Below are positions 11,105 to 21,389 of a stretch of DNA of 64,000 bases, piece by piece; position 1 is the stretch's first letter, and each line of letters opens with the position of its first letter. Position numbers and translations under genes: made by a program. Source of the stretch: Prunus persica (taxonomy: Eukaryota > Streptophyta > Magnoliopsida > Rosales > Rosaceae); NCBI RefSeq assembly GCF_000346465.2, contig NC_034010.1, positions 17,371,574-17,435,573 on the forward strand, written 5' to 3'. A model generated the notes under the pieces. It saw only the letters and a list, made by a program, of their open reading frames with translations. It had not been told where the DNA came from and searched no databases.

Positions 11105-11690
11105 ACTGGGATGCTGCCGCAAAGTTTGCAATTTGGCAATCGAAACTCAAGGATGCCGCGGCAAAGTTTACTGTTCCCTCAAAATTGTTATATGATAAAT
11201 CCAAAGATTCTAAAAATTTAACATCCTCCAAGAACTATGGAATCCTGCCTGAGAAATTGTTGCGAGAGAGATTTAAATCTTCAATACCATTTAGTGAAGG
11301 TAGAGATGTTTAGATGTTCTGTTTTTATACAGCTACCTAGACTTGCTGGAATTTCACCAAATAGCATGTTTTGAGACACATCTAAAAACTCCAGATTTAG
11401 TAAACTTCCTACTTCTTTGGAAAGCAAACCGGTCAATTGATTTTGAGACAAGTCCAACTCAGGTAATGAAGAGAGGCCAAAGACTCCTTGGGAAATGCTA
11501 CCGGTGAAATTATTCTCACGCAGAATTAAGACCGCCAAACTGCGACACTCAGATAAAGTTGTAGGGATATGGCCTTGAATGCTATTGGAACAAATAGTAA
11601 TTTAAACAATTGACTTAAATTTCCAAAAGTGGATAGAATCTTCCCAGAGAAGGATTTAAATGCTGACATGCCACTATTAGCAATTGAGAA
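11105..11690 (-). pseudogene. LRR receptor kinase scrap (distal repeats)
   Basis: The minus strand encodes decayed distal repeats of the same family: LRENNFTGSISQGVFGLSSL, ELDLSQNQLTGLLSKEVGSL, FLDVSQNMLFGEIPASLGSC, followed toward 11105 by broken sequence matching the last repeats and the LRR C-cap. Many small deletions are visible, and the block near 11110-11160 is partly doubled. Only about 580 bp survive; no membrane segment or kinase follows. It shares specific changes with the scrap at 48222-48500 (a run encoding the same text after the cysteine, GTTTAGATGTTCT), so the two scraps descend from one damaged copy. The 5' side is cut by a Helitron at 11699. Confidence 0.88.
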
Positions 11691-11796
11691 AATTATATTC
11701 TATATATACTAAAACTCAATGCAACTAAACACTGTAGCTAGGCACAGTGTAATGACGGAAATGCCCCTCATTTTTCTGTTGTTTTCGTTCTTTTTT

Positions 11797-11950
11797 GGGA
11801 AATAGCCCTAAATGACACCCATTTCATAATTTTAATTAAAAATACCATCCCTTCCCAATTTTTGTACAACTATCACCTATAAATATAAAATTATTGCCCA
11901 CTTATTACTGATTTTTCACAAGTTCAGAAATTTTGGAGAGAAGAAGCTCA
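11797..11950 (+). repeat. MULE left terminal inverted repeat
   Basis: Pairs with 28965-29117 at about three quarters identity by eye. Key blocks are GAAATAGCCC, CACC/CCATTTYATAATT, AATACCA, ACCTATAAATA and TTATTGCC. It is followed by a CT-rich stretch (11955-12170) that probably serves as transposase promoter and leader. Confidence 0.75.
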
Positions 11951-12539
11951 CACAGCTCTCTCTCTCTCTCTGGCACAGCTCTCTTTCTCTTTAGTATCTG
12001 TCTATCACAGCTCTCTGTGTCTCTCTTGGCTCTCTCTATCTTGGCTCTCTCGCTCTTGGCTCTCTCTCTCTTGGCTCTCTCTCTGTCTCTCTAGCACAAC
12101 TCTCTGTCTCTCTCTTTGCTCTGTTTCTCATAGCGCAGCTGTCTCTCTCTAGCTTCGTTATGTCCCTTTCTCCCCTATTCGATCTCTTGCTCTCTGTTTG
12201 GAATCGCGAACCCCTCCCTTTAGCTATGTCTTCTGAATAGCTGCTTGCAACCTTAAAGCTCTACTGGATTGCCGACCTCGAAAAGGTAGTGTTGATGGTT
12301 ATTTTCTTAATATCAGTATTATGTGAAATGGGTTATAGTTTGATTGTTTGGGTTTGTGTTAAATTCGTTTTGGCTTTAATTTATTTGGGTTAGGTTTTGT
12401 TGAATATTCATGCTCATTCATCTGGGTTTGTACCAATTGCATTTAGATTGGTCTGGATATGTGAATCTTGAAACTTGGGAATTTCTATTTGATGTAGTAG
12501 ATCTGTATAGTGTGATTCTGATGTGTTCCTCTTATTTTA

Positions 12540-12650
12540 CAGTCGTATTGCTGTTATATTGCCATTATATTGCCTATATATTGCTGTTATATTGTGGTTA
12601 TATTGCTATTGTATTGTATGGTTATTGTGGTTATATTGTGTGAATGAAAT
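12540..12650 (+). repeat. TATTGC-type degenerate repeat
   Basis: Short irregular repetition of ATTGCTGTTATATTG, ATTGCCATTATATTG and ATTGTGGTTATATTG just before the transposase start. The same motif recurs at 15250-15340, 15460-15550, 16740-16830 and 20400-20660, and as complement near 28430-28520. It is confined to the MULE. Confidence 0.8.
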
Positions 12651-12671
12651 GTTGTTTTGTCATGGTCAGAA

Positions 12672-15137
12672 ATGGAGACAATTGTTATTCTCGTGTGCTA
12701 CAATGAAAAATGGGTCACCTCGAAGAAGATGTGCAAATACGAAGGGGGTGACTCAAAAGGCTTAATAGTTCCACGGACCATCAATTTTGCTGAACTGTTG
12801 GACCGTGTGCATCAGATTGGTAATACAAACAGCAGGGAAGACAAGGTTTGCTTAAAATTCTCAATTTTGGTGGCCTCGAATGAGTGGAAGCACATAAAGA
12901 TTGAGGACGATGATGATGTCAATTTTTTTATGAAGTACAATTCCGAGGTAACACCTTCAAAACTAGCTCCCTTACTCGTGAGTATAGAAGATAAAGGACT
13001 GACAAATGATGTAGTTCATAGTATGCATATCACGACAGATAGTAGTCGGATGGGTCATTCTTCAGTTGCCATTGTTGAAAGCAATGAAGTAACTTGGAAT
13101 AATACAAATGTCACTGATTTGGGAGGTGAAGTAGGGACAGATTTTATGGATATGATTGATTTTAGCGAGGTGGAGGAGATGCATGGTGGTGATAATGGTA
13201 CTGAAAGAAATGAAGTGTCAGTGTACTCTGCCCCTCCTAATTTGGGGTGCTTGAACACAGCTGCCCAGTTGCCAAAAATACGTTTAGGAGGAGAATCTGA
13301 ACCCACTCGTCAACATTATTGAAGTCAAATGGGTGAACAAAATCGGTATAATGCAGTCGGTGTAAATGATGAAGAAGCATATTTGGACAGCGGGTTTTCA
13401 CGAAGCGATTGGAATCCGAAAATTACAGTTGGGCAAATTTTCTCTAGTAAGAAAGCATTGTTGACGGAGTTACGGTTGACGGCATTAAGAGGCCACTTTG
13501 AATTTAAGGTGCAATTCTCTTGCACTAAGAGGTTGCTTGTGGTTTGTTGTCAACGTCCATGCCCATGGCGGGTCCGAGCATCGAGAATTGGAGAATACAG
13601 CTTCATGATTGTGAGGTGTACAACTGTCCATGAATGTGATTTGAGGTACGTAAGTGACAAGCATCGTCAAGCAACCGCAGCACTTGTAGCCACTTCACTT
13701 AAAAGGAAGTTGAAGGATTGTCGGACAATATACACACCAAGTGACATTATGAGAGATGTGAAACACAACTTTGGTTGCACCATCCATTATTCGAAAGCTT
13801 GGAAAGCAAGGGAGTTAGCTCTATTGTCCATTAGAGGATCAGCGGAGGAGGCATATTATATCCTTCCAGCTTATTGCTATGAATTGGAGCGTATGAATCC
13901 CGGCACAAAAACACACATCCGAACTGATGAGAACAATCACTTTGTGTATTTATTTATGGCGGTTGGCGCATGTATTAGAGGGTTCCGTTCTTCCATGCGC
14001 CCAGTGATAGCCGTGGATGCCACTCATTTAAAATCCAAGTACAAGGGTGTTATGTTTGTAGCAAATGCATTCGATGGTAATCGAAATATATATCCTCTTG
14101 CTTTTGGGATCGGGGATTTGGAGACGGATGCATCATGGCATTGGTTTTTCACTAAACTTCATGAAGCCATTGGTGAGTGTCCCAATCTTGTTATTATTTC
14201 TGATCGCAATGTTAGCATAGAGAATGTGTGGAACAAAATTTTTCCAACTGCACAACATGGCATATGCTTTTATCATATGAAGGGGAACATGAAACGCACT
14301 TGCAAGTTGAAAAAGCGTGATCACATACTTATGCACTTTGAGAAGGCTGCGAAATCTTATTCCATTGCTGAATTTGATTGTCATTTTCGCAAGATCAAGC
14401 GAAAGGAACATGTTGCTCAATATCTTGAAGAGGCAGGGTTACATAAGTGGTCTAGAGCTCACATGGATGGACGCCGCTACAATGTAATGACAACAAATAT
14501 TGCGGAGTCAATCAACTCAGTCCTTAGGTTTGCAAGAATGCTGCCAGTGGTTCATTTGCTAGGGGAAATTGTTAATCTCCTTGTGAAATGGTTCACCGAA
14601 CGTCGTGAGTTGGCTTTGAATTGCACAACAACATTGTGCCCCAATTTTGGAGAGAAGAAGTTGAGGAACAGGTTGGAGGATGCTGCAAGGATGAATGTGG
14701 TTAAAGTTAATAATGCACAGTATAATGTTTTGGACGGTGATATGGACGGCCTCGTAGATTTGACGAACAACAGTTGTAGTTGTAGAAAGTTTCAGCTTGA
14801 GCAGCTACCTTGCAAGCATGTAGTTGCAGTTTGCCGCTTCTTGAAAGTAAGTGTATACACAAAGGCTTCTAGGTATTACACTCGGAAAACCTGGATGGAT
14901 GCTTATTCGGATAGCATCTACCCGGTACAACCTCACGGAATGTGGGATACTCCTGAAGATGTTCGAAGTCGAGTTGTGCTGCCTCCCATTGCAAGGGTCA
15001 TGCCAGGCAGACGAAAGAAGTTAAGAATTCCCTCGCAAGGAGAGGGCACCATTAGAAGAAAGTGCTCAAGGTGCGGTTCCGCAGGCCACAATAAAAGCAC
15101 CTGTAAAAGCAATATTCCATTGCGCAATGTAGCTTAG
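12672..15137 (+). pseudogene. MuDR-type MULE transposase (MURA), split by one in-frame TGA
   Basis: The ATG at 12672 starts METIVILVCYNEKWV, the typical start of plant MURA proteins. An N-terminal PB1-like domain ends at a single TGA (13320-13322). The same frame then continues from ATG 13329 for 602 codons. In that second part: a MuDR DNA-binding region (WNPKITVGQIFSSKKALLTE; CPWRVRAS), the MULE transposase domain with DDE candidates D229 (VIAVDATHL), D291 (VIISDRNV) and E393 (TTNIAESIN), a SWIM zinc finger (CSCRKFQLEQLPCKHVVAVC) and a CCHC knuckle (CSRCGSAGHNKSTC). Apart from the TGA the frame is clean across 820 codons. The downstream ATG might still give a transposase lacking the first 219 codons. 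It would cut and paste elements with matching inverted repeats. Confidence 0.93.
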
Positions 15138-15156
15138 ACAATATGATTTGTGTTGC

Positions 15157-15572
15157 TTTAGTAGGTCATGTCAACTCTACTTTTATTTGTGGTGGGTTTC
15201 GTGGTATGGTGAATGGGAATTCTTTTAAATTTGCATTATTTGGGTTGCATTGCTACAGCATGCTGTATTGCTGACAGATTGCTATTATATTGACCTTTTA
15301 TTGTATCGGTATTGCTTTCAGATTGCTATTATAATTTCAGTGCGAAATTAATGGGACTGGAATGTTTAGTAGGTCATGTAAACTCTACTTTTATTTGTGG
15401 TGGGTTTCGTATTATGGTGAATGGGAATTCTTTTAAATTTGCATTATTTGGGTTGCATTGCTACATCATGCTGTATTGCTGACAGATTGCTATTATATTG
15501 ACCTTTTATTGTACCGGTATTGCCTCCAGATTGCTATTATAATTTCAGTGCGAAATTAAAGGGACTGGAATG
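15157..15572 (+). repeat. 208-bp tandem duplication after the transposase
   Basis: Two near-identical units, 15157-15364 and 15365-15572, both starting TTTAGTAGGTCATGT and ending GGGACTGGAATG. They occupy the transposase 3' region and contain copies of the TATTGC motif. Confidence 0.93.
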
Positions 15573-15626
15573 TAATTCCAAATGGATCCTAAACATTAAA
15601 GTTCTTAGAATTCCTATATTACACAG

Positions 15627-16508
15627 TTACTGTGATACTCCGACTATACCTTCTTTTTTTATTACAAATTCGGCCGATGCATAGGCCAGATGTGGGGCAA
15701 ATACAAGGTGAAATGTCCTGTGTGTTTGACTGCATATACTTGTTGAAGGAGCATTACGAATGTCAACCTCAATAGATTGCTCATGTCTTGCCAAGAACAC
15801 TCTTGAATTTATGCAATGTGCCCAAGCCAATCCCAAAGCTGGACTCACCCGTCTGCCTGATGTGTCCAGGGACTCCAAGTTTCCCAACCTCACCCCATTC
15901 ACTCCATCATGTGGCCCAATAAAATCCACCACTTGGTTGGTGACAACCAACGCCAACCCAAACTTATTTGCTAAACCCTTCAATGTCCCAGATATGTTGA
16001 AGAACATTTCAGACCGCCGTTTCAAATCTGCCGGTGTTGTCTGATACTGTGATCGGAACAATGCAGCAATGGAATCAATGACAATGAGTTTCACAGGTAG
16101 GCGGGTGTGATCAATGGCAATAAATGCTTCTATGTCTCCAAGGACATGGATGAGTTCTTGAGCATCATGAACACCATGAACATATATGTCTTCCAATGGC
16201 TCCAACCTTATTAAGTTGGGGTATGATGCATGATAAAGGTTGCCTAGTTGTTGCAATCGACGAAATGGGAAGCTGAATTCTGTGAATATGTAGACGGAGG
16301 AGCCCTCTAGTCCGCCATGTGAGGGTGGGAGCTGAGCTCGTACCGTAAGTTGGAGACAAAGCTGCGTCTTCCCAGAACCACTCTCCCCTACTAATTCTGT
16401 TATGGACTTGCAGGGTATCCCACCCCCCAAGCAGTGATCTAGGATTGGGCATCCAATGGATAATTTAGGGGTTGAAAGAGGAAGGAGCATGAGGTTTTGG
16501 GGTGTCAT
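15627..16508 (-). CDS. XRCC3: XRCC3-like RAD51 paralogue, intact, intronless, inside the MULE
   Basis: A 293-residue frame starts at ATG 16508 and ends at 15627 without interruption. The Walker A motif is GESGSGKT (residues about 40-47) and Walker B is LKLIVIDSIAALF-like (LIVIDSIAALFRSQ, near 140-153). The block HGGLEGSSVYIFTEFSFPFR is characteristic of XRCC3 rather than RAD51 or other paralogues, and the end EFVIKKEGIVGV matches the plant XRCC3 C terminus, so it is full length. XRCC3 works with RAD51C in homologous recombination in the nucleus. A TATATATA stretch lies 47-60 bp before the ATG. The lack of introns suggests a retrocopy captured by the element, but a naturally short-intron gene cannot be excluded. 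It faces the transposase 3' end, 490 bp away. Whether it is expressed is unknown. Confidence 0.9.
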   Translation of the reverse strand: MTPQNLMLLPLSTPKLSIGCPILDHCLGGGIPCKSITELVGESGSGKTQLCLQLTVRAQLPPSHGGLEGSSVYIFTEFSFPFRRLQQLGNLYHASYPNLIRLEPLEDIYVHGVHDAQELIHVLGDIEAFIAIDHTRLPVKLIVIDSIAALFRSQYQTTPADLKRRSEMFFNISGTLKGLANKFGLALVVTNQVVDFIGPHDGVNGVRLGNLESLDTSGRRVSPALGLAWAHCINSRVFLARHEQSIEVDIRNAPSTSICSQTHRTFHLVFAPHLAYASAEFVIKKEGIVGVSQ

Positions 16509-16554
16509 GTTTCTGTAATTTAGGGAGGGATGTGATGGTGCTACAAGGCATGCA

Positions 16555-16567
16555 TTATATATATATA
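16555..16567 (-). promoter_or_regulatory. TATA stretch before the XRCC3-like gene
   Basis: TATATATATATAA on the minus strand, 47-60 bp upstream of ATG 16508, a normal plant distance for a TATA box. Confidence 0.55.
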
Positions 16568-17015
16568 GAGTTCATTTTGAAGGTCTGTACTGTAGGCCAT
16601 CTGTCTTTTAAGGGATGTATAATTCATCCTTTTTTCCAGGTTGTAATTACTTTTTTGTTTATTTATTAGTATTTTTTTGGACCATATAATTTAAAACTTA
16701 TTCTGATGCAGTACGTCCTGTAATAGGATCATATTGTATCTCTATCACCACTCTATTGTACTGATATTGACATAATATTGCCACTATCCGCATGTTTATT
16801 GCATATTTATTGCTGCTATATCGCCACAGAACTGGAGACCGATAAACTGTATACGCACAAATACAAATACAACAACAGGCTTCATCATTCCATAAAATCC
16901 TATTTCCAAACTTACATAATACAACAACAGGCCACCCCATCGTTACATAATACAAAAATACGCCACCTCATAGTTCCATTTCCCTGCTGTTGACAAATTC
17001 GAAGTTGCATACTCT
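16568..17015. other. spacer between XRCC3-like gene and unknown pseudogene
   Basis: AT-rich sequence with scattered TATTGC-type motifs near 16740-16830. No gene is seen. Confidence 0.5.
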
Positions 17016-17602
17016 TCAAGTGCGGTGACCGCGACCCATGAAATTCATGACCCCGGCCACAGTGATGTTGGCCCAGTTTCCTGCCGGATCCACAATTTTT
17101 GCAAATTTACGAAATAGTTCGAATCCCCTTTCCACTTGTTCTTGCTTCAACTTGGCCATTGCTTCTGATTCCTTGAATACCATAATTGCAGTGGCCTGCC
17201 GGATCCACAATTTTTGCAAATTTACGAAATAGTTCGAATCCCCTTTCCACTTGTTCTTGCTTCAACTTGGCCATTGCTTCTGATTCCCTTGAATACCATA
17301 ATTGCAGTGGCCGGGGCAATTTCAATTTTTTCTTTCATTCTCTTTATATGTAGGAGATGCATGCGCGCATGATAACGAGAGCGAATTGTGCGGTTTTTTA
17401 TGACACCCCATCTAGCTTGGCCCTCCACAATTTTTGAAACTATCTCTGCATGAAGATTTTTCCAAAACATGGTATTGCCTCGACATTGCTGTATGCCATG
17501 GACCAAGTCTGCAGGGAGTGAATTCGGTGACTTGGCTTCTGTTTCAGTCTCCCCTCCTTCAGTAATTGAAAGCGTTGGGTTTGGTGTGAGGTTATGGTCC
17601 AT
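17016..17602 (-). pseudogene. unknown charged, helical MULE protein, broken by a tandem duplication
   Basis: The frame starts at ATG 17602 (MDHNLTPNPTLSITEGGETE) and runs through a basic, helix-prone middle (MFWKNLHAEIVSKIVEG; RMKEKIEIA). It is then disrupted by a 115-bp tandem duplication (17081-17311), one copy of which has an extra base. The downstream copy restores KQEQVERGFELFRKFAKIVD followed by NWANITVAGVMNFMGRG. That tail matches the C-terminal part of the protein at 19652-20251 (NGFEMFRDYASVISPDHNWS, then IDVAGVWQVLNMG), so the two are paralogues on opposite strands. I do not recognise the family. Being paired within the MULE suggests an element-encoded accessory function, which is inference only. 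Confidence 0.65.
17081..17311. repeat. 115-bp tandem duplication
   Basis: Units start CTGCCGGATCCACAATTT at 17081 and 17196. They are almost identical; the second has an extra C in GATTCCCTTGAATACC. Confidence 0.95.
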
Positions 17603-18019
17603 GGTCTTTGATATTTATTGTTGCCTGGTCTACAACTTCATTGGAACAACAGGGGACTAAATGCGATGTGAGTGAAATCAGTGGGGAAGGTAATGACTGT
17701 AAGCAGCAGTTAATGTGATGGAAGTTTTCTGAGCCAAACAGCTGGGTTGATTAATATAGGCAGGTTTTAATGACCAAACCAGTAAGTCAGAGAGTTATTG
17801 GCCGGAGGGATTAGGGGGAGTAATTGGCGGGAGGGATTGGCGGGAGTGTTAGGCGGGATAGTATTGGGCGGGATAGTATGGGCGGGAGTTATTACCCAGG
17901 TTGACTTTATGCCTTTTTGTAATATATTTGTATGTTGGACGTTCCGAACTTGGTAATTTTCCCATTATGTATTTCAAATAAGGGAGTTGCCTATTTGCCT
18001 AATTCACCACCTCATTCGA
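17603..18019. promoter_or_regulatory. upstream region with five GGCGGGA motifs
   Basis: GGCGGGA occurs at 17826, 17839, 17852, 17867 and 17881, spaced 13-15 bp, about 220-290 bp before ATG 17602. The first two lie in TTGGCGGGAG, a good match to E2F sites. The cluster could also fold as a G-rich structure. Its regulatory role is inference. Confidence 0.45.
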
Positions 18020-19240
18020 ATTGACCAATAATGGTTATTGTCTGATTTCTCATTTCAGCAATCTCAATTCGTTTCCATTTTGCCATTTTTCATATTTTCC
18101 TATTTTCCATGTGTCATCCAATTTTTCAATTTTTCATTATTTTTTCCTATTCCCTATTTTCCTATTGTGCAATTTCCTAAGTTTCCTTTTGTTCTATTTC
18201 CAGTTGTCCAATTTTTCAATGTTCCCATTTCCCCCCATTATGTACTTAAAAAAAGTTGCCTACTTTGCCTAATTCAGACAGTCATTAAAATTGTCCAATA
18301 TGGTAATTGTCTTATTTCCCATTTCCACAATTTCAATTCGTTTCCAGTTTTCTGATTTTCCATGTGTCCCTGTTTCCTATTTCCATTTTTCAAAATTTAA
18401 CATTTTGTCCAATTATCCAATGTTTTTATTTCCAATTCGACTATTTTCTAAGTTCCTTTTTTTCCAATTTCAAATTTTTCATTTTGGTAATTGTCCTTTT
18501 GTTCAATTTCCAATTTTGCTATTTTCCAAGTTGCCTTATTTCCTATTTTTCATTTATCCAGTTATCCAATATTCCATTTTTCCAATTTTCCAATTTTCAA
18601 TGTCCCAATTTGCTTATTTGCCTATTTTCCAAGTGTCCTTTTTTCTTATTTACTATTTCGAATTTTCGACTTTTCATGTTTTCAGAGTTTCCTTTATTTC
18701 CTATTTCCTTTTTTCCTATTTTCCTATTTTCCTATTTTCCTATTTTCCAAGTTTCCTTTTGTCCAATTTCAAATTTTCCAATTTTCCAAGTTGCTTTCTT
18801 TTCCAATTTACAATTTCCAAATTTCCTATTTTCCAAGTGTCCTTTTTTCCTTTTTCCAATTTTCCTATTTTCCAACTGTCATTTGATCATATTGCCTACT
18901 TTCCTGTTTCCAATTTTTCCTTATTTCCTTTTTCCAATTTTCGAATTTTCCAACTGTCATTTGATCCTATTGCCTAGTTTCCTGTTTCCAATTTTTCCTT
19001 ATTTCCTTTTTCCAATTTTCCAATTTTCCATTTTTCCAATTTTCCAATTTTCCAATTTTCCAACTTTCCATTTTTTCGTATTTCCGATTTTCCAATTTTC
19101 CATTTCTTCAATTTCCAATTTTCCAAGTTTCCTTATTTCCCATATCCAATTTTCCAATTTTCCATTTCTTCAATTTCCAAATTTCCAATTTTCGTGTTTT
19201 GCTATTTTCCTATTTTCCAATTTTGTGTTCTGAAATTCGC
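18020..19240 (+). repeat. 1.2-kb pyrimidine-rich minisatellite (ATTTTCC type)
   Basis: Continuous irregular repetition of 7-9 bp words such as CAATTTTC, CTATTTTC and CAAGTTTCC, almost free of G. Longer sub-blocks recur (for example CAACTGTCATTTGATC at 18870 and 18950). Open frames rich in Phe, Ile, Pro and Ser across it are a by-product of composition, not genes. Confidence 0.9.
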
Positions 19241-19651
19241 AATAAATGCTTACTTACATAGTCCTATTTTGGGTTCCAATCCACAATTTCCTATCTCCCA
19301 TTCAGGTTTGGTTTTTTGTCGTTTGGAAGCCAATTTTATTGTTGTTAATGTCATGTTGTACTGCTGTAACTTACAGCCAAGGAGTTAATGCTGTAGTTTT
19401 GAATCCCATCAATTTAATGCACCAACACAAAACCCAATTTACCTCATATAAGTTCGTACATATAACTGAACCTTCCTATATAGAACTGCAACAGAGGCAC
19501 CTTCTTAACGGGAAAGGTAATTAGTCTTACTGAAAGGCAAATATTCTCCACTCAACCTAACCATATAGTCGTTTACAACTGGAGACTGAATGTACCTCTA
19601 TTTGTTTGGTTGCAGGCAACAGCTGTGAATTGTCCCCAGTAATACTTCAAC
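19241..19651. other. spacer before the unknown MULE protein
   Basis: No gene recognised. It may hold the promoter and leader of the frame starting at 19652. Confidence 0.4.
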
Positions 19652-20251
19652 ATGTCAGATGTACGCCCTCCTAACGAGCATGTGAGTTACCCGGGGGACC
19701 AGCCCTGGCATGTGCCATTCCCATCTCCACCTCGGACTCCCAATCATGATCCCACTTCATCTGGAAGTGAGGCTGACACTCATGATCCGCTTGACAAAAT
19801 CTCTGCCGTCAAGCACCACCTCCAATATATGTCAAAGGCAACGGATTGGTGGGAGAGTAAGTGCGATATTCATGGCCAAGTTATGGGAAACTTGGCCAAC
19901 AAGTTGAACAAAGCATACGCTGGAGAGGTGAAGCAAGCTCTTAAAGCAAAAAGTCGGAGCAAAGAGTTAGAGTCCTTGAAGTTGAAATTGGAAGACACAA
20001 AGAAAAATGCCCTCGAAACATTCACACAATCTGAAGAATATAACCATGAAATGGTTGAATGTTTCAACAACGGCTTCGAAATGTTCCGAGATTATGCTTC
20101 GGTCATCTCACCAGACCACAATTGGAGTGAAATTGATGTAGCTGGTGTCTGGCAGGTACTGAATATGGGTTCTGATGGAATGGCTCATCATAGCCTCGTG
20201 CATGCAGCGAGAAGAAAGGACAAAGACAGGGATCTTTTGATGGACCTGTAG
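19652..20251 (+). CDS. unknown coiled-coil protein of the MULE
   Basis: A 199-residue frame from ATG 19652 (MSDVRPPNEHVSYPGDQPWH). The first 55 residues are Pro/Ser-rich and look disordered. Residues about 65-140 are charged and helical (VKQALKAKSRSKELESLKLK), likely a coiled coil. The tail contains FNNGFEMFRDYASVIS and DVAGVWQVLNMG, shared with the broken frame at 17016-17602. The end is basic (HAARRKDKDRDLLMDL). No signal peptide or membrane segment is seen. I do not recognise the family. It lies between the transposase and Ulp1 parts of the element, so it is probably a MULE protein rather than a host gene. Confidence 0.6.
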   Translation: MSDVRPPNEHVSYPGDQPWHVPFPSPPRTPNHDPTSSGSEADTHDPLDKISAVKHHLQYMSKATDWWESKCDIHGQVMGNLANKLNKAYAGEVKQALKAKSRSKELESLKLKLEDTKKNALETFTQSEEYNHEMVECFNNGFEMFRDYASVISPDHNWSEIDVAGVWQVLNMGSDGMAHHSLVHAARRKDKDRDLLMDL

Positions 20252-21389
20252 TAACGGTGAATGCTGCTTCAGTTCATCTCACCCGAGTACATGGATCTTT
20301 TGTTGCCTTCATTTTCCCTTCGCGGGATAGATAGTATTGTTCAGTTTGGGAGGCGATTTCTTTCGCATGTGTGAAATGTTGTCTGTAATGTGTATGTATT
20401 GTATGTACATTGACTTCATATTGCATTTTTATTGTGTTTGTATTCCCTTAATACTGTCATGTGTATGTATTGTATGTATATTGCCCTAATATTGCCTTTA
20501 TATTGTACTTATATTGCCCTACTATTGCCTTCGTATTGTATATTTATTGTGGCCATATTGCCCTACTATTGCCTTCGTATTGTATATTTATTGTGGTCAT
20601 ATTGCCTTCGTATTGCCTTCGTATTGCCTTTGTATTGTAGGCATATTGCCCTACTTTGGAATATGATGAGGACTGGAAAATAAATCCACAGGCTCAGAAT
20701 CACCAATTTTGCCTCCTTCAAGAGGCGTCCCATGCTTGTATGCAACCCTCACAGCTTCATCCTCGTTCAGCCTCGCTTGTGAAGTCCCAGACTTCATGTC
20801 ATCTTTGCTATTTGCCAATTTCAGTTGCATCAGCTGGCCGTGTCTAGGGTTTTTTATCTGCTTTCGTTTCATTTTTAAGCTCTGCTTTGAATCAATACGT
20901 GGCATATTGGCTGAATATGGGAGTGACAAGATCAATTCTTACTCTCCCTAAGTGGATAAAATAGATGCTCAATATGAATCCTTTCCTCCACAAGTTTGTG
21001 TACAGTGCCGTACGTTGTGTGTTTTAGGTGCCACACTGGCTTATTAAAATTGATGCTTGGCCATGAAAAACTTTTTGTTTTCTTACTTTTAGAAAAGTAC
21101 ATATTTGTGTCAATAACTAAGTTTGGACTGTTAACAATCATTCAGAAGAATGGTAGAAATAAGCTCCACTGTGCCAATCCACGAAGTTGAACAAAGAAAT
21201 TGTGTTCGATACACAGATGACATGTGAAACTAACATTAGCATTCTCCAATAAGAAGACTTCTCTTCTTTCCAACCCCTCGTCGATTGAGAAAGAAAGAAG
21301 AGGGACAAAACACACACTACCAAGTTAAGGTGACATTACAAACCTAAAAAATATCCTCATCAAACTTATAATGCTCCTTTTTTTCTTCT
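20252..21389. other. spacer with TATTGC repeats, no gene recognised
   Basis: 20400-20660 is a dense run of TATTGCCCT, TATTGCCTT and TATTGTA words. 20660-21389 shows short frames on both strands (for example 20935-20651 on the minus strand) that match nothing I know. It may be further captured DNA. Confidence 0.5.
20400..20660 (+). repeat. TATTGC-type degenerate repeat, longest block
   Basis: Words such as ATATTGCCCTACTATTGCC and TTCGTATTGTATATTTATTG are repeated. This block follows the unknown protein, as similar blocks follow or precede the transposase and XRCC3-like gene. Confidence 0.85.

Noticed and set aside
12657..12671. Upstream extension of the transposase start
   Set aside because: It would need a TTG start; the ATG at 12672 matches known MURA N termini.
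18291..19233. Long open frames rich in Phe, Ile, Pro and Ser
   Set aside because: They exist in all three plus frames over a pyrimidine minisatellite; composition alone keeps them open.
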